64,000 nucleotides of DNA from Candidatus Acididesulfobacter guangdongensis (GTDB taxonomy: Bacteria > SZUA-79 > Acidulodesulfobacterales > Acidulodesulfobacteraceae): the NCBI GenBank assembly GCA_004195045.1, contig SGBC01000002.1, positions 62,001 through 126,000 of the forward strand. The letters are read 5' to 3'. The notes beneath the pieces are model-generated. The model did no database searches and was not told the DNA's origin. It worked only from the letters and a program-made list of their open reading frames with translations. Numbering within the stretch: position 1 is the stretch's first letter; each line of letters starts with the position of its first letter. The position numbers and the translations under genes were made by a program. Shown here piece by piece: positions 21,959 through 30,536 of this stretch.

Positions 21959-22678
21959 TTAACGGACCTTGTATATCATAGAACTTAAGGCGCTTAATCC
22001 GTTGTTAATTTTTAATGTTGCTTGATATACGTACACGCCGGGTTTAGTAGTAGGCGGTATTTTGACGTTCAGTTCCGTTTTGTACTTTCCTTCCCTGCTT
22101 ATACTTGTTGTAGAAACATGGTTGTAATAAATCTTCCCGTTTATACCCTCAAGCAGTCTGTCTTCGGTAATAGCAGAATTCTGTATGCTTGTTCTGGTTC
22201 CCAGAACATTGTATGACATAATTAATTTTATTGTTTTACCGGGTGTTATTGTTTCGGGATGTATTGCAATTTTTAAGTTAGAAACCAAAACACCTTTTAT
22301 CTGTTTAAAATTAAATTTAAAATTACTTGACGGATCGTATATGGCTTCGTTGCTGGCAAGTTGATAAGGGAGATTAAGCATTGAAAGCCCCCTTATATTT
22401 CCTTCTCTTGTAACTACATATTTTCCGGTTGCATACCCCACGCCGTACCCTATTGACAGTCCGGCTGCAGTACCTATTATTGCGCCTATAGGTCCGCCTG
22501 TCAATGCCCCTATAACGAAGCCCGTTCCCGCTCCGAATATTGCGCCAGTAGTGCCGCTTGCCGCAGTGGCTCTGGAGGTTGCGCATCCGCTAAGGGAAGA
22601 TGACACAATAAAGATAGATAAAATTAAAATTATTATTACAGAAAATTTCTTTTTATAGTTTATGTCTTTAAAATTCAT
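21959..22678 (-). CDS. Lipoprotein with glycine-zipper domain
   Basis: A 239-residue exported lipoprotein. The signal peptide ends in the lipobox LSGC with C32 as the lipidated residue. Residues about 41-88 are a Gly/Ala-rich glycine zipper (TGAIFGAGTGF, GGPIGAIIGTAAG) that probably forms a membrane hairpin. Residues about 115-239 are beta-rich, with strands of an immunoglobulin-like pattern (KTIKLIMSYNVLG; PGVYVYQATLKI). Likely an outer-membrane or envelope protein, similar in type to the Slp/PcP/OmlA zipper lipoproteins; the exact role is unknown. Confidence 0.8.
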   Translation of the reverse strand: MNFKDINYKKKFSVIIILILSIFIVSSSLSGCATSRATAASGTTGAIFGAGTGFVIGALTGGPIGAIIGTAAGLSIGYGVGYATGKYVVTREGNIRGLSMLNLPYQLASNEAIYDPSSNFKFNFKQIKGVLVSNLKIAIHPETITPGKTIKLIMSYNVLGTRTSIQNSAITEDRLLEGINGKIYYNHVSTTSISREGKYKTELNVKIPPTTKPGVYVYQATLKINNGLSALSSMIYKVR

Positions 22679-22831
22679 TTCAGCGCCTCTTGAATATGCT
22701 AAATTTATTAATATTTAATAATTGAATAACTGCTTAATAATAACAAATTATTATTATGATAATGCATAATAGCATAAAATGCAAGAGCTGAATCGTATTT
22801 TTATACTAAATATATTTATATCTTCGTTATT

Positions 22832-22978
22832 TTATTTAGATTTTTTCACTAAGTTTAAGAAGACAAAACCGAGAGATACAGCTCGCTTTATCTGATATAT
22901 AAATGAATTTTGTTTTTTTATATCTTTTTTGGTAAATCTGAACATTGGTTTTATTTTATTTTTATTATTATCTGCCAT
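22832..22978 (-). CDS. Possible 48-residue basic protein
   Basis: A short minus-strand frame from an ATG at 22978 with AAGGCGG 5 bases upstream to TAA at 22832. The product is Lys/Asn-rich (MADNNKNKIKPMFRF...) with a hydrophobic patch (AVSLGFVFLNLV) near the C-terminus. It lies in a 583-bp gap between the lipoprotein gene and SQR, same strand as both. I do not recognise it. The ribosome binding site is the main support. Confidence 0.4.
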   Translation of the reverse strand: MADNNKNKIKPMFRFTKKDIKKQNSFIYQIKRAVSLGFVFLNLVKKSK

Positions 22979-23082
22979 TTTTCCGCCTTTTTAAATTTTG
23001 TCTTTTCTTTTTTTATATATGCATATATGTAGTTATATATACTAGTATATACTATTGGTTATATTACATAGACACAATTAAA

Positions 23083-23162
23083 CTTTAATCCTGCAATAGA
23101 AAGTTATCTTTTGCTTAACCGAGCAAAGAAATGCATAAATATTTTCTATTGCAGGATTAAGG
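23083..23162. mobile_element. MITE-like element, copy A (80 bp), with target duplication
   Basis: The terminal inverted repeats TTAATCCTGCAATAGAAA (23085-23102) and its reverse complement (23143-23160) extend to CTTTAATCC/GGATTAAGG at the ends. The element is flanked by the 5-bp direct repeat TTAAA (23078-23082 and 23163-23167). It has no coding capacity, so it would need a transposase encoded elsewhere. It sits just downstream of SQR. Apart from this element and a possible 48-codon gene, the 22679-23261 gap shows nothing. Confidence 0.8.
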
Positions 23163-23261
23163 TTAAACTGTAAATATAGATAAATATAAACTCAAAATTT
23201 TAACCTGCACTGCCGAAAAATCTTCTGCGGTAAAGAAGCGGGAGATGTAAGACGCTCTGCT

Positions 23262-24842
23262 TTACGGAATTATTTTCCAGCCCGGTTTTGCCTGAAGTTT
23301 ATATAAAAATGAATAATGAAGACCTATTTTATACCAGCCGCCGGCTTTTCCCACTTCTGCCACGGAATAGTCAAGATTTCTTCCGTACTCAGGGTACTCT
23401 TTCCTGTTTCTTGCCACAGGATATACAGCTATCGTGCCGGCAAGTCCATTAAAAAAACCTTCTTTCATTGAAGCGACGCAAAGTCCTGGAGTACTTGCCA
23501 TAGACGCATTATGCGAAGGTTCTCTGCCTTCGACCATGTCAGCTATATTTAAAGCCGCAGCTTTACCTGACAATTCAGCCGTATATCCTGTTCTTGGAGG
23601 CGCAGGGCTTATTATCGTACCGTTAGGACTTTTGTTTGGTTTAGATAAAGGTCCGGGAGGAGCAAAGTTAATTCCTGCCGCAAAAATATTCTTATATAAT
23701 TGGGTCTGGTATGTTTTCGGCCAGTCAGGACCGTCTAATTCTTCGTAAGGTTTTCCGTAGGCAGCGTCTACTTTTATGAATCCTGCAGGATTGCAAATCT
23801 TTTCCTTTATATCTTCTCCGTTTTTTCCTATCCATTTTATAGAATTCCCGGTAAAAGGAGGAAGTAGCATCGCGAAATTGCACTCAAGTTCTTTGAATTC
23901 GCCGTTTATATTTTCAGTATATATCTTTTTATCATCTATTTTATGCACATGACTTCTTATCTGATGTTTAATATCGCAATAGTTAAATACCCCTTCAGCC
24001 ATCATCTCCGAAGTATATATTAACGATTCTTTCCTTACTTCAACGCCGTCCATACCGAAATCGCCAAGTTTGGGCTCGTTTGAAAGCCATGTTATTTCCG
24101 CCATGTCTCTCAGTTTTCTTTCAACAAGGTCATAATGGATATTTGCAATATATTCGAAAGCGGCTCCCTGACATGTGGCAGTTCCGTGTCCGGTCCCGAC
24201 AAAAATTTTAACCTTATCGCCCTTTTTCATTCTTTCAATTAATGCAAGATAGTTTTTTGCTGTATCCATCGCGTGATGCGGAGTACAAATTGAATTATTA
24301 TAACCGAATTCAGGATTTAGATTTTCGGTAGCTTCGAAATTTAATTTAGGACCCGTAGCCATAAGCAAAAAATCATATTCTATTTTATTTTGATTTGCTT
24401 CGTCGATATTTGCAGAATTAATATTATTTAACTTGTTTATATTTGTGTTTCCATTATGAGCTTTACCGTGAGTTGAATCTTGTTTTATATCTGCGTTTTC
24501 AGAGAGCATTTTGCTGCTATGCGTACTATTTAGGCTTTTGACATCGGAATCGATATCTGAATGTTCGATGATGACGAAATTATTGTCTGGATGAACTTCT
24601 TTTACAAACGCATGTTTAAAGTTAATATTTACTTTATCGTATATTTTTTTTAAATTAAATTGAGTTTTCTCTGCTTTCATTTTATTAACCCCTACCCATA
24701 CTAAAGAAGGCAGGTAATTAAATGTGGTGTTGGGCGTGATTACCGTTATTTCATGTGTTCCTTTATTTTTTAAAATATCATTAAGAATTAAAGCACCGTA
24801 ATGTCCGGCAAAGCCGCTTCCGGCTATTAGAATTTTAGCCAT
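23262..24842 (-). CDS. sqr: Sulfide:quinone oxidoreductase-like flavoprotein
   Basis: FAD-dependent disulfide oxidoreductase of 526 residues. The FAD motif is GSGFAG (8-13); the middle holds GTGHGTATCQGAAFEY (216-231) with C224, the family's catalytic Cys region; other Cys are C186, C289, C321, C350 and C455. The C-terminal part (about 410-526) carries a membrane-associating region (KEGFFNGLAGT, PGWKIIP). SQR oxidises sulfide to sulfur or polysulfide and reduces quinone at the inner membrane. Which Cys form the redox trio needs an alignment. Residues about 97-150 are a Ser/Asn/His-rich insertion. The gene is bracketed by two MITE-like copies. It could be a related FCSD-type flavoprotein subunit. 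Confidence 0.8.
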   Translation of the reverse strand: MAKILIAGSGFAGHYGALILNDILKNKGTHEITVITPNTTFNYLPSLVWVGVNKMKAEKTQFNLKKIYDKVNINFKHAFVKEVHPDNNFVIIEHSDIDSDVKSLNSTHSSKMLSENADIKQDSTHGKAHNGNTNINKLNNINSANIDEANQNKIEYDFLLMATGPKLNFEATENLNPEFGYNNSICTPHHAMDTAKNYLALIERMKKGDKVKIFVGTGHGTATCQGAAFEYIANIHYDLVERKLRDMAEITWLSNEPKLGDFGMDGVEVRKESLIYTSEMMAEGVFNYCDIKHQIRSHVHKIDDKKIYTENINGEFKELECNFAMLLPPFTGNSIKWIGKNGEDIKEKICNPAGFIKVDAAYGKPYEELDGPDWPKTYQTQLYKNIFAAGINFAPPGPLSKPNKSPNGTIISPAPPRTGYTAELSGKAAALNIADMVEGREPSHNASMASTPGLCVASMKEGFFNGLAGTIAVYPVARNRKEYPEYGRNLDYSVAEVGKAGGWYKIGLHYSFLYKLQAKPGWKIIP

Positions 24843-24941
24843 TTTTATTATTTCCTCCTAAAAATTTAAATTTACACCTATTTTCATAATTAATCAACAT
24901 TATAATTATACCTTAATCCTGCAATAGAAAGTTATCTACTC

Positions 24942-25032
24942 GGAAAAGGTGTTAGATTAATTTTTTTGCAAATATTTTCTTTGTTAATTGAACTACTCCA
25001 TATGCAAAAAAATAAAATCTGACACCTTTTCC
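24942..25032. repeat. Nested GGTGT/ACACC palindromic element inside copy B
   Basis: GGAAAAGGTGT (24942-24952) at one end and ACACCTTTTCC (25022-25032) at the other are exact inverted repeats, and the similarity continues inward for about 30 bases (TTTTTTTGCA against TGCAAAAAAA). The 91-bp unit is absent from copy A, so it looks like an insertion into the MITE. Confidence 0.65.
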
Positions 25033-25082
25033 TTTAATTGAACTATTCCATATGCAAAAAAATAAGATATGGCACCTTTTCC
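24983..25082. repeat. 50-bp tandem duplication in copy B
   Basis: 24983-25032 is repeated at 25033-25082 with five substitutions, both copies containing AATTGAACTA, CCATATGCAAAAAAATAA and CACCTTTTCC. The duplication covers the right half of the nested element. Confidence 0.75.
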
Positions 25083-25320
25083 TTATGTTTTGTTTAACCG
25101 AGCAAAGAAATGCATAAATATTTTCTATTGCAGGATTAAGATTATAATATACTGTATATTATAACATTTTTATATATAAATATATATATTAAAATATATA
25201 TATTTATATTATTTGTATAATCGGTATGGAAATTATATAAAATTATAATTTTGCCGCTTGGTTTTTTTAATAATTAAACTTATAATAAAGCTATAAAAGC
25301 TAACGAAAATAATAAAGCTA

Positions 25321-26796
25321 ATGAAAAAAGATAATAAAAAAAATGATGCGGCAGCAATACTTGAAATAGTCGGATTGGCATATAACGGCTATGGAGTGGG
25401 CAAATATCAGGATAAATGCAGCGACAAGATAACGTTTGTCGACCATGCCTGCCCGGGCGATATAGCAGAAGTCATTATTTACGAAGAGCATAAACGGTAC
25501 GGTTTCGGAAAGATTAATAAAATGGTTTACCCTTCCTCTTCGCGGGTAGAACCTGTATGCCGCTACTTTACAATATGCGGCGGATGCAATTATCTTAATA
25601 TATCTTATGAAACAGAAGTTTACTGGAAGAAAAAAATATTCGCAGATAATTTTGCGAAGGCTGGATTATATATTAATAATAATAAGCCATATGAAACAAT
25701 AGACGTAATAAAATCTGAAGATGTTTTGCATTACAGACAAAAAATAAGTTTAAAAGTTTATTCGGACGAAGCTGTAGGATTATTCAAAAGGAATTCTCAT
25801 TATGTTGTGGATGTCGATTACTGCTACCTTGCAAGCGGCAGGATAAATACAATGATAGAAACAATAAGGAACTTTTTTCTTAAAAACAATAAAAGTCTGC
25901 TGAAAAAGATTAAATTAATAATTTTAACCGACGTAGAAGCGCAGAGCGCAATATTGCAATTAAAAGACGAATTTTCGGGAAAAGAAAAAAAAATATTATC
26001 AAATCTGGATATAAATAAAATTTATATAGAATTCAACGAAAAAAAAGAAAAGATAGAAAAAAAAAGAAACATACAGGAAATAAGACAAATTAGGGAAATA
26101 AGGGAAGATATTAAAGATTATTTTACGTTGTCCGGTATTAAATTTGCCTATGAATCTTTTTCGTTTATTCAGGTGAATAAAAAACAGAACGAAAATTTAA
26201 TAAATCTTATAATAAATTATTTGGCCGATTATCAAACTAAGCGCTGCGGCATACTAAATAAGGATGATTTTTTATTTGATAAAGCGCTTGACCTGTTTTG
26301 CGGCTATGGAAATTTAACATTCTTTGCCTTGCCGTTTGTTTCGCAAATGACTGGGGTAGAATCTAATATTTATTCGGTAGAGCTTGCAAATAAAAACATA
26401 ATATTAAATAATGATTTGATTGAACGGATTGAACGCTGCATACCCGACAGATATAAAAAGCACAGTTATAAAAAGCAGCCGTTTATCTCATTTATCAACG
26501 AAGATGTTGAAAAATTTCTAATAAATGCGGCGAAGAATAATTCAAGTTATGATTTAATAATGATAGACCCGCCAAGGGCTGGTATCAAAGGTTTAGTGGG
26601 CTATATAGCAGATTTGAGCCCCGAATTAGTTATTTATCTTTCATGCGACCATATGACATTATTACGGGATTTAAAGGAATTTATTCAAGAAGGCTATTTT
26701 ATAGATGACATAAAACTGATAGATATGTTTCCGCGTACTTATCATACTGAATCTCTAGTTTTTTTAAAAAATGAAAAAATAATTAACAGTACTTAA
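25321..26796 (+). CDS. rlmD: 23S rRNA uracil-5-methyltransferase, RlmD/RumA type
   Basis: SAM-dependent RNA m5U methyltransferase of 491 residues. An N-terminal TRAM domain (about 10-70) binds RNA. The [4Fe-4S] cluster ligands are C80, C86, C89 and C168, the RumA pattern. The SAM motif is LDLFCGYGNLTF (about 323-334) and IDPPRAG (about 419-425). The nucleophile is C442 in YLSCDH (usually SCN) and the base E477 in HTES. An Lys/Glu/Ile-rich insertion (about 239-268) and Asn-rich bits raise the length over the usual ~430-450. The target uridine (U1939-like) is inferred from family only. No Shine-Dalgarno. Confidence 0.86.
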   Translation: MKKDNKKNDAAAILEIVGLAYNGYGVGKYQDKCSDKITFVDHACPGDIAEVIIYEEHKRYGFGKINKMVYPSSSRVEPVCRYFTICGGCNYLNISYETEVYWKKKIFADNFAKAGLYINNNKPYETIDVIKSEDVLHYRQKISLKVYSDEAVGLFKRNSHYVVDVDYCYLASGRINTMIETIRNFFLKNNKSLLKKIKLIILTDVEAQSAILQLKDEFSGKEKKILSNLDINKIYIEFNEKKEKIEKKRNIQEIRQIREIREDIKDYFTLSGIKFAYESFSFIQVNKKQNENLINLIINYLADYQTKRCGILNKDDFLFDKALDLFCGYGNLTFFALPFVSQMTGVESNIYSVELANKNIILNNDLIERIERCIPDRYKKHSYKKQPFISFINEDVEKFLINAAKNNSSYDLIMIDPPRAGIKGLVGYIADLSPELVIYLSCDHMTLLRDLKEFIQEGYFIDDIKLIDMFPRTYHTESLVFLKNEKIINST

Positions 26797-26953
26797 TCAA
26801 AAAAAAGTTTGTTTGAGTGGTTTATGTAAAATTAATTAAGATAATAATACAATACAATTAATCTGTTTCATCTAACTGATTTAATCCAATTAATCTAATC
26901 TACTAATTATTCATAATGCTTATGCTATTAAGTATTATGTCGGGAGGGTTTGC

Positions 26954-27877
26954 ATGAAAATATTAATAACGGGCGGGGCAGGGTTTATCGGGAGCAATGT
27001 AGCAGATATGCTTATTGCAAAAAAACATGACGCAGTCATAATAGATAATCTTTCGAGCGGTTTTGAATATAATGTAAATAAAGAAGCTAAATTAATAAAA
27101 GCCGATATTACCGATTTTGATAAAATTGAAAAAATATTCAATGAAGAAAAACCTGAAATAATATATCATTTTGCAGCGCAGATTGACGTCAGAAAATCAG
27201 TTTCCGACCCGATATTTGATGCTAAGACAAATATTATGGCGACGCTTAATTTGATTAAACTTTCTAATGATTTTAAAATCAAAAAATTTATATTTTCTTC
27301 AACCGGCGGTGCTATCTACGGCGATACCGACGACAGACCGACTAAAGAAGAGCATTCTGAATGGCCGCTATCTCCTTACGGTATCGCAAAGCTTGCGACC
27401 GATAAATTTCTAAATTTTTATCATGAAATATTCGGTTTAAAATATGTTTCGCTGCGCTACGGCAATGTGTACGGTCCAAGACAGAATCCTTACGGCGAAG
27501 CCGGTGTTGTAGCCATATTTTTAAATAAGATGCTTAAAAATGAACAGCCGATTATTAACGGCGACGGTAAGCAGACGAGGGATTATACATATATAGACGA
27601 TGTAGCAAAAGCAAATATCCTCGCTCTTGAAAATATTGATAAAATCGGCATATATAACGTAGGTACATCGGTAGAAATCAGCGTTAACGATTTGTTTACC
27701 GAAATTAATAAAAATTTTGGCGGTAAATTTAAAGAAATCCATGGTCCTGCTAAACTCGGAGAACAAAAAACAAGCTGCTTAAATTATGAAAAAATAAAAA
27801 AAGATATGGGTTTTGAGCCTGAAATTAATTTCAGCGAAGGCATAAAAAAAACTTATGAATGGTTTAAAAACTTATAA
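26954..27877 (+). CDS. NAD-dependent sugar epimerase (UDP-glucose 4-epimerase type)
   Basis: Extended short-chain dehydrogenase of 307 residues. The NAD motif is GGAGFIG (7-13), with D31 binding the adenosine ribose; the catalytic residues are S115/S116 and Y142-x3-K146 in SPYGIAK; RYGNVYGP follows in the substrate region. GGGAGG lies before the ATG. The pattern is closest to short GalE-like epimerases, which interconvert UDP-sugars for envelope polysaccharides, but dTDP-sugar enzymes cannot be excluded. No other sugar genes are adjacent. Confidence 0.86.
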   Translation: MKILITGGAGFIGSNVADMLIAKKHDAVIIDNLSSGFEYNVNKEAKLIKADITDFDKIEKIFNEEKPEIIYHFAAQIDVRKSVSDPIFDAKTNIMATLNLIKLSNDFKIKKFIFSSTGGAIYGDTDDRPTKEEHSEWPLSPYGIAKLATDKFLNFYHEIFGLKYVSLRYGNVYGPRQNPYGEAGVVAIFLNKMLKNEQPIINGDGKQTRDYTYIDDVAKANILALENIDKIGIYNVGTSVEISVNDLFTEINKNFGGKFKEIHGPAKLGEQKTSCLNYEKIKKDMGFEPEINFSEGIKKTYEWFKNL

Positions 27878-27934
27878 TTTTATGGCATAAAAAAATAATA
27901 TATATAAAATAATTAATATAAAAAAATATAAATT

Positions 27935-29161
27935 ATGACCAAAAATGAACGCGAAACAACATTTCTTTTAAGTTTATCGCATTTTTTCTGCCATGTCGCA
28001 ATACTGACGTTTCCGGCAATCTTAATTCTTTTGAAAGAGAAATTTCATGTAAATTTTGCAACGCTAGGTATAGTTGCAGGCGTGTATCTGTTCTTGTTCG
28101 GAGCAGGTTCTCTGCCTATCGGCTTTATAGCAGACAGAATGAATAAAAATTTACTGCTCAGGATTTATTTGATTGGTATGTCGTTAAGCGCATTTGCAGC
28201 AGCTTTATCCGGAAATTTTTATATTTTCGCTATTTTTATTATATTAATGGGATTAGTCGGAAGTATTTACCATCCTGTCGGATTAAGCATTATGTCTTTT
28301 GTAAAAACGGATAAACTGAGAGGTTTTGCCATTCACGGGATAGCGGGAACTTTAGGCGTGGCTTTAAGCGCAGCATTTGCGGGATTTTTAGGCTACTATT
28401 TTGGATACAATGCGCCTTATTTAATATTAGGTTTGATTTTTTTATTTATTTTTGTTTATTCTTTTTTTGTAAAAATTGAAAATATCAAAATAGACAATAC
28501 AAAAGACAATACAAAAATAGATAATACAAAAACAAATAAGATAAAAACTAAAAACATTAAATCTTTTTTTAATGACTTTTTTCACAGAAATATAGCATTT
28601 ATTTTTGTGGTTGAATTTTTAAACGGTTTCGTTTTTCAGGGAGTATTTTCTTTTCTGCCTGCTTATACGGGGATGAAACTGAAAAATTTTTTATTTTTTC
28701 ATAATCAGACCGTTGCGGCAGGCGGTTTTTATGTGACTGTAGCGCTGTTAGTCGGAGTTTTATTTCAATATTCAAGCACCTATATTACAAAAAGATATAA
28801 ACCGAACAGTGTATTTTCAGTTCTAATTTTAATATCCGGTTTGTTTATTTTAATATCCGGTTTTTCAGCGGGGTTCATTTTATTTTTTTCTATACTGCTG
28901 TATTCCGCATTCAGTTTTTCAATGAATCCTATATCAAATCTTTTAATCAGCAGGAATGCAAAAGAATATTACAGGTCGGCGGCTTACGGGATATTCTTTT
29001 TTGCCGGATTCGGCATAGGTTCGATTGCGGCTCCGATAGGGGGTTTTATAGCCAGCAGTTATAAATTAAACGATACGTTTGTATTTTATGGAATCATAGC
29101 GCTGATTTCATTTGTTATATCTATAGCTATTACTGATTATAACGTTGATGATGCGGAATAA
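27935..29161 (+). CDS. MFS transporter (fosmidomycin-resistance-like)
   Basis: A 12-helix inner-membrane secondary transporter of 408 residues. The N-half has the MFS loop signature as GFIADRMNKN (about 63-72) and LVGSIYHPVGLSIM (about 106-119), reminiscent of the Fsr/fosmidomycin-resistance group. The central cytoplasmic loop (about 185-215) contains an Asp-Asn-Thr-Lys tandem repeat encoded by GACAATACAAAA units (28493-28531). It is followed 6 bases later by the Na+/H+ antiporter gene, so the two are probably one operon. The substrate is unknown. Confidence 0.85.
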   Translation: MTKNERETTFLLSLSHFFCHVAILTFPAILILLKEKFHVNFATLGIVAGVYLFLFGAGSLPIGFIADRMNKNLLLRIYLIGMSLSAFAAALSGNFYIFAIFIILMGLVGSIYHPVGLSIMSFVKTDKLRGFAIHGIAGTLGVALSAAFAGFLGYYFGYNAPYLILGLIFLFIFVYSFFVKIENIKIDNTKDNTKIDNTKTNKIKTKNIKSFFNDFFHRNIAFIFVVEFLNGFVFQGVFSFLPAYTGMKLKNFLFFHNQTVAAGGFYVTVALLVGVLFQYSSTYITKRYKPNSVFSVLILISGLFILISGFSAGFILFFSILLYSAFSFSMNPISNLLISRNAKEYYRSAAYGIFFFAGFGIGSIAAPIGGFIASSYKLNDTFVFYGIIALISFVISIAITDYNVDDAE

Positions 29162-29167
29162 AACATT

Positions 29168-30481
29168 ATGCATGGAAGCCATTATATAGTTATTACGGCG
29201 ATTGTTCTGCTTTCTATCGCCTCGGTAGGAGGAATTTTAACCAATTACTTTAAAATTCCGTACACCTCTATGCTTGTTATTATAGGTCTTATTGTAGGCA
29301 TTTTTCATATTTTTCCCAATTTAAAAATAACCCCGACCTTGATTTATTACGTGTTTCTTCCAATTATTATTTTTGAAGGGGCGGTTAATATAAAGATTGC
29401 TCCATTAATGTCAAACGCTATTCCTATAGGCATATTGTCTATTTTCGGCACTATTATTTCAGCAGTTTTTATAGGTATAGTTTTTCATTTCATTCTGGAT
29501 TTTCCTTTAAAACAGGCTTTGATATTCGGAGCTATAATTACCCCTACCGACCCTATCTCAATACTTGCATTATTAAAAAATAACGCAAAAAAAAATTCTA
29601 TCGACGACAATTATAGCGGCGATAACAACGACGGCATTAAGACAGTGCTTGAAGGAGAAAGTCTTTTTAACGACGGAATAAGCCTTGTGCTGTTTGAAGT
29701 TTTTTTAGGTTTAAATTTTCACAATGCGGGATTGATTTTTTTAAAAGGCGATATTTTAAATATATTTAAATATGTTTTCGGAATAATCGGCATATCCGCG
29801 CTTAAGTTTTTATATGAATCTATCGGAGGTTCAATACTTGGTATTATACTTGGCTATGCCGTGTCTTTTCTAATGTCTCTTACGATAGATTATTTAACGG
29901 AAATAATGATATCGCTTCTGCTTGCTTATGTATCTTTGATATTTGCATACTATTTGCATGTTTCTTTCATAATGGCTATAATATTTAGCGGCATAGTCTT
30001 GGCAAACTTCGGATTTAAGAAAAAAGTATCAAGTAAGGCGGTGGAGGTATTTCCTGTTATTATTGAATATTTAGCTTTTATTATTAATTCCGTCCTCTTC
30101 CTTATTATAGGAATAGAGATTAATTTGTTTAAAATTTTAAACTTATGGATTATTTCAATTTTCTTAATATTTCTCGTTATACTGTCAAGGTTTATAGCAG
30201 TGTATCTGTTTTCTCCGATTAGTGATAAAATTGTTAATAAGCTTAGATATAAAATTAAGACATTTTCACAGAGTATAAATTTAAATAAGCGGTATAAAAG
30301 ATTTCTTGTATTTGGAGGACTGAGGGGTGCATTGCCAATTGCTATGGCATTGTCGCTGCCTTTAGATTTACATATGAGGTCTAAAATAATAACATATGTT
30401 TTTATTTCAGTTCTCTTTTCATTAACCGTGCAGGCAATAATTTTCGATATTTTTTCGAAAAAAAAATTAAAAAAAGATTAA
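29168..30481 (+). CDS. Na+(K+)/H+ antiporter, CPA1/NhaP type
   Basis: A 437-residue polytopic antiporter. Signature ion-binding motifs are TPTDPIS (125-131) in the unwound helix and EGESLFNDG (162-170), where N168-D169 is the ND pair of electroneutral CPA1 exchangers; GGLRGALPIAMALSLP follows near the C-terminal core. There is no long C-terminal regulatory domain. It would exchange cytoplasmic Na+ (or K+) for protons to hold pH. A short Asp/Asn-rich insertion (about 143-156) interrupts the loop between the two motifs. It lies 6 bases after the MFS gene. Confidence 0.9.
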   Translation: MHGSHYIVITAIVLLSIASVGGILTNYFKIPYTSMLVIIGLIVGIFHIFPNLKITPTLIYYVFLPIIIFEGAVNIKIAPLMSNAIPIGILSIFGTIISAVFIGIVFHFILDFPLKQALIFGAIITPTDPISILALLKNNAKKNSIDDNYSGDNNDGIKTVLEGESLFNDGISLVLFEVFLGLNFHNAGLIFLKGDILNIFKYVFGIIGISALKFLYESIGGSILGIILGYAVSFLMSLTIDYLTEIMISLLLAYVSLIFAYYLHVSFIMAIIFSGIVLANFGFKKKVSSKAVEVFPVIIEYLAFIINSVLFLIIGIEINLFKILNLWIISIFLIFLVILSRFIAVYLFSPISDKIVNKLRYKIKTFSQSINLNKRYKRFLVFGGLRGALPIAMALSLPLDLHMRSKIITYVFISVLFSLTVQAIIFDIFSKKKLKKD

Positions 30482-30536
30482 AGTGCAGCTGACCAGATTA
30501 CAGGCTGAATTACACAATTACAGGAATTAAATTTAA

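Larger units (their letters stand above)
24911..25141. mobile_element. MITE-like element, copy B (231 bp), with target duplication
   Basis: The same terminal repeats as copy A: TTAATCCTGCAATAGAAA (24913-24930) and its reverse complement (25122-25139), with outer CC and GA. The flanking 5-bp direct repeat is TTATA (24906-24910 and 25142-25146). Inner borders shared with copy A are GTTATCT on the left and TTAACCGAGCAAAGAAATGC on the right. The extra ~150 bases come from a nested element. It lies upstream of SQR; the rest of the 24843-25320 gap is AT-rich with no gene. Confidence 0.82.
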
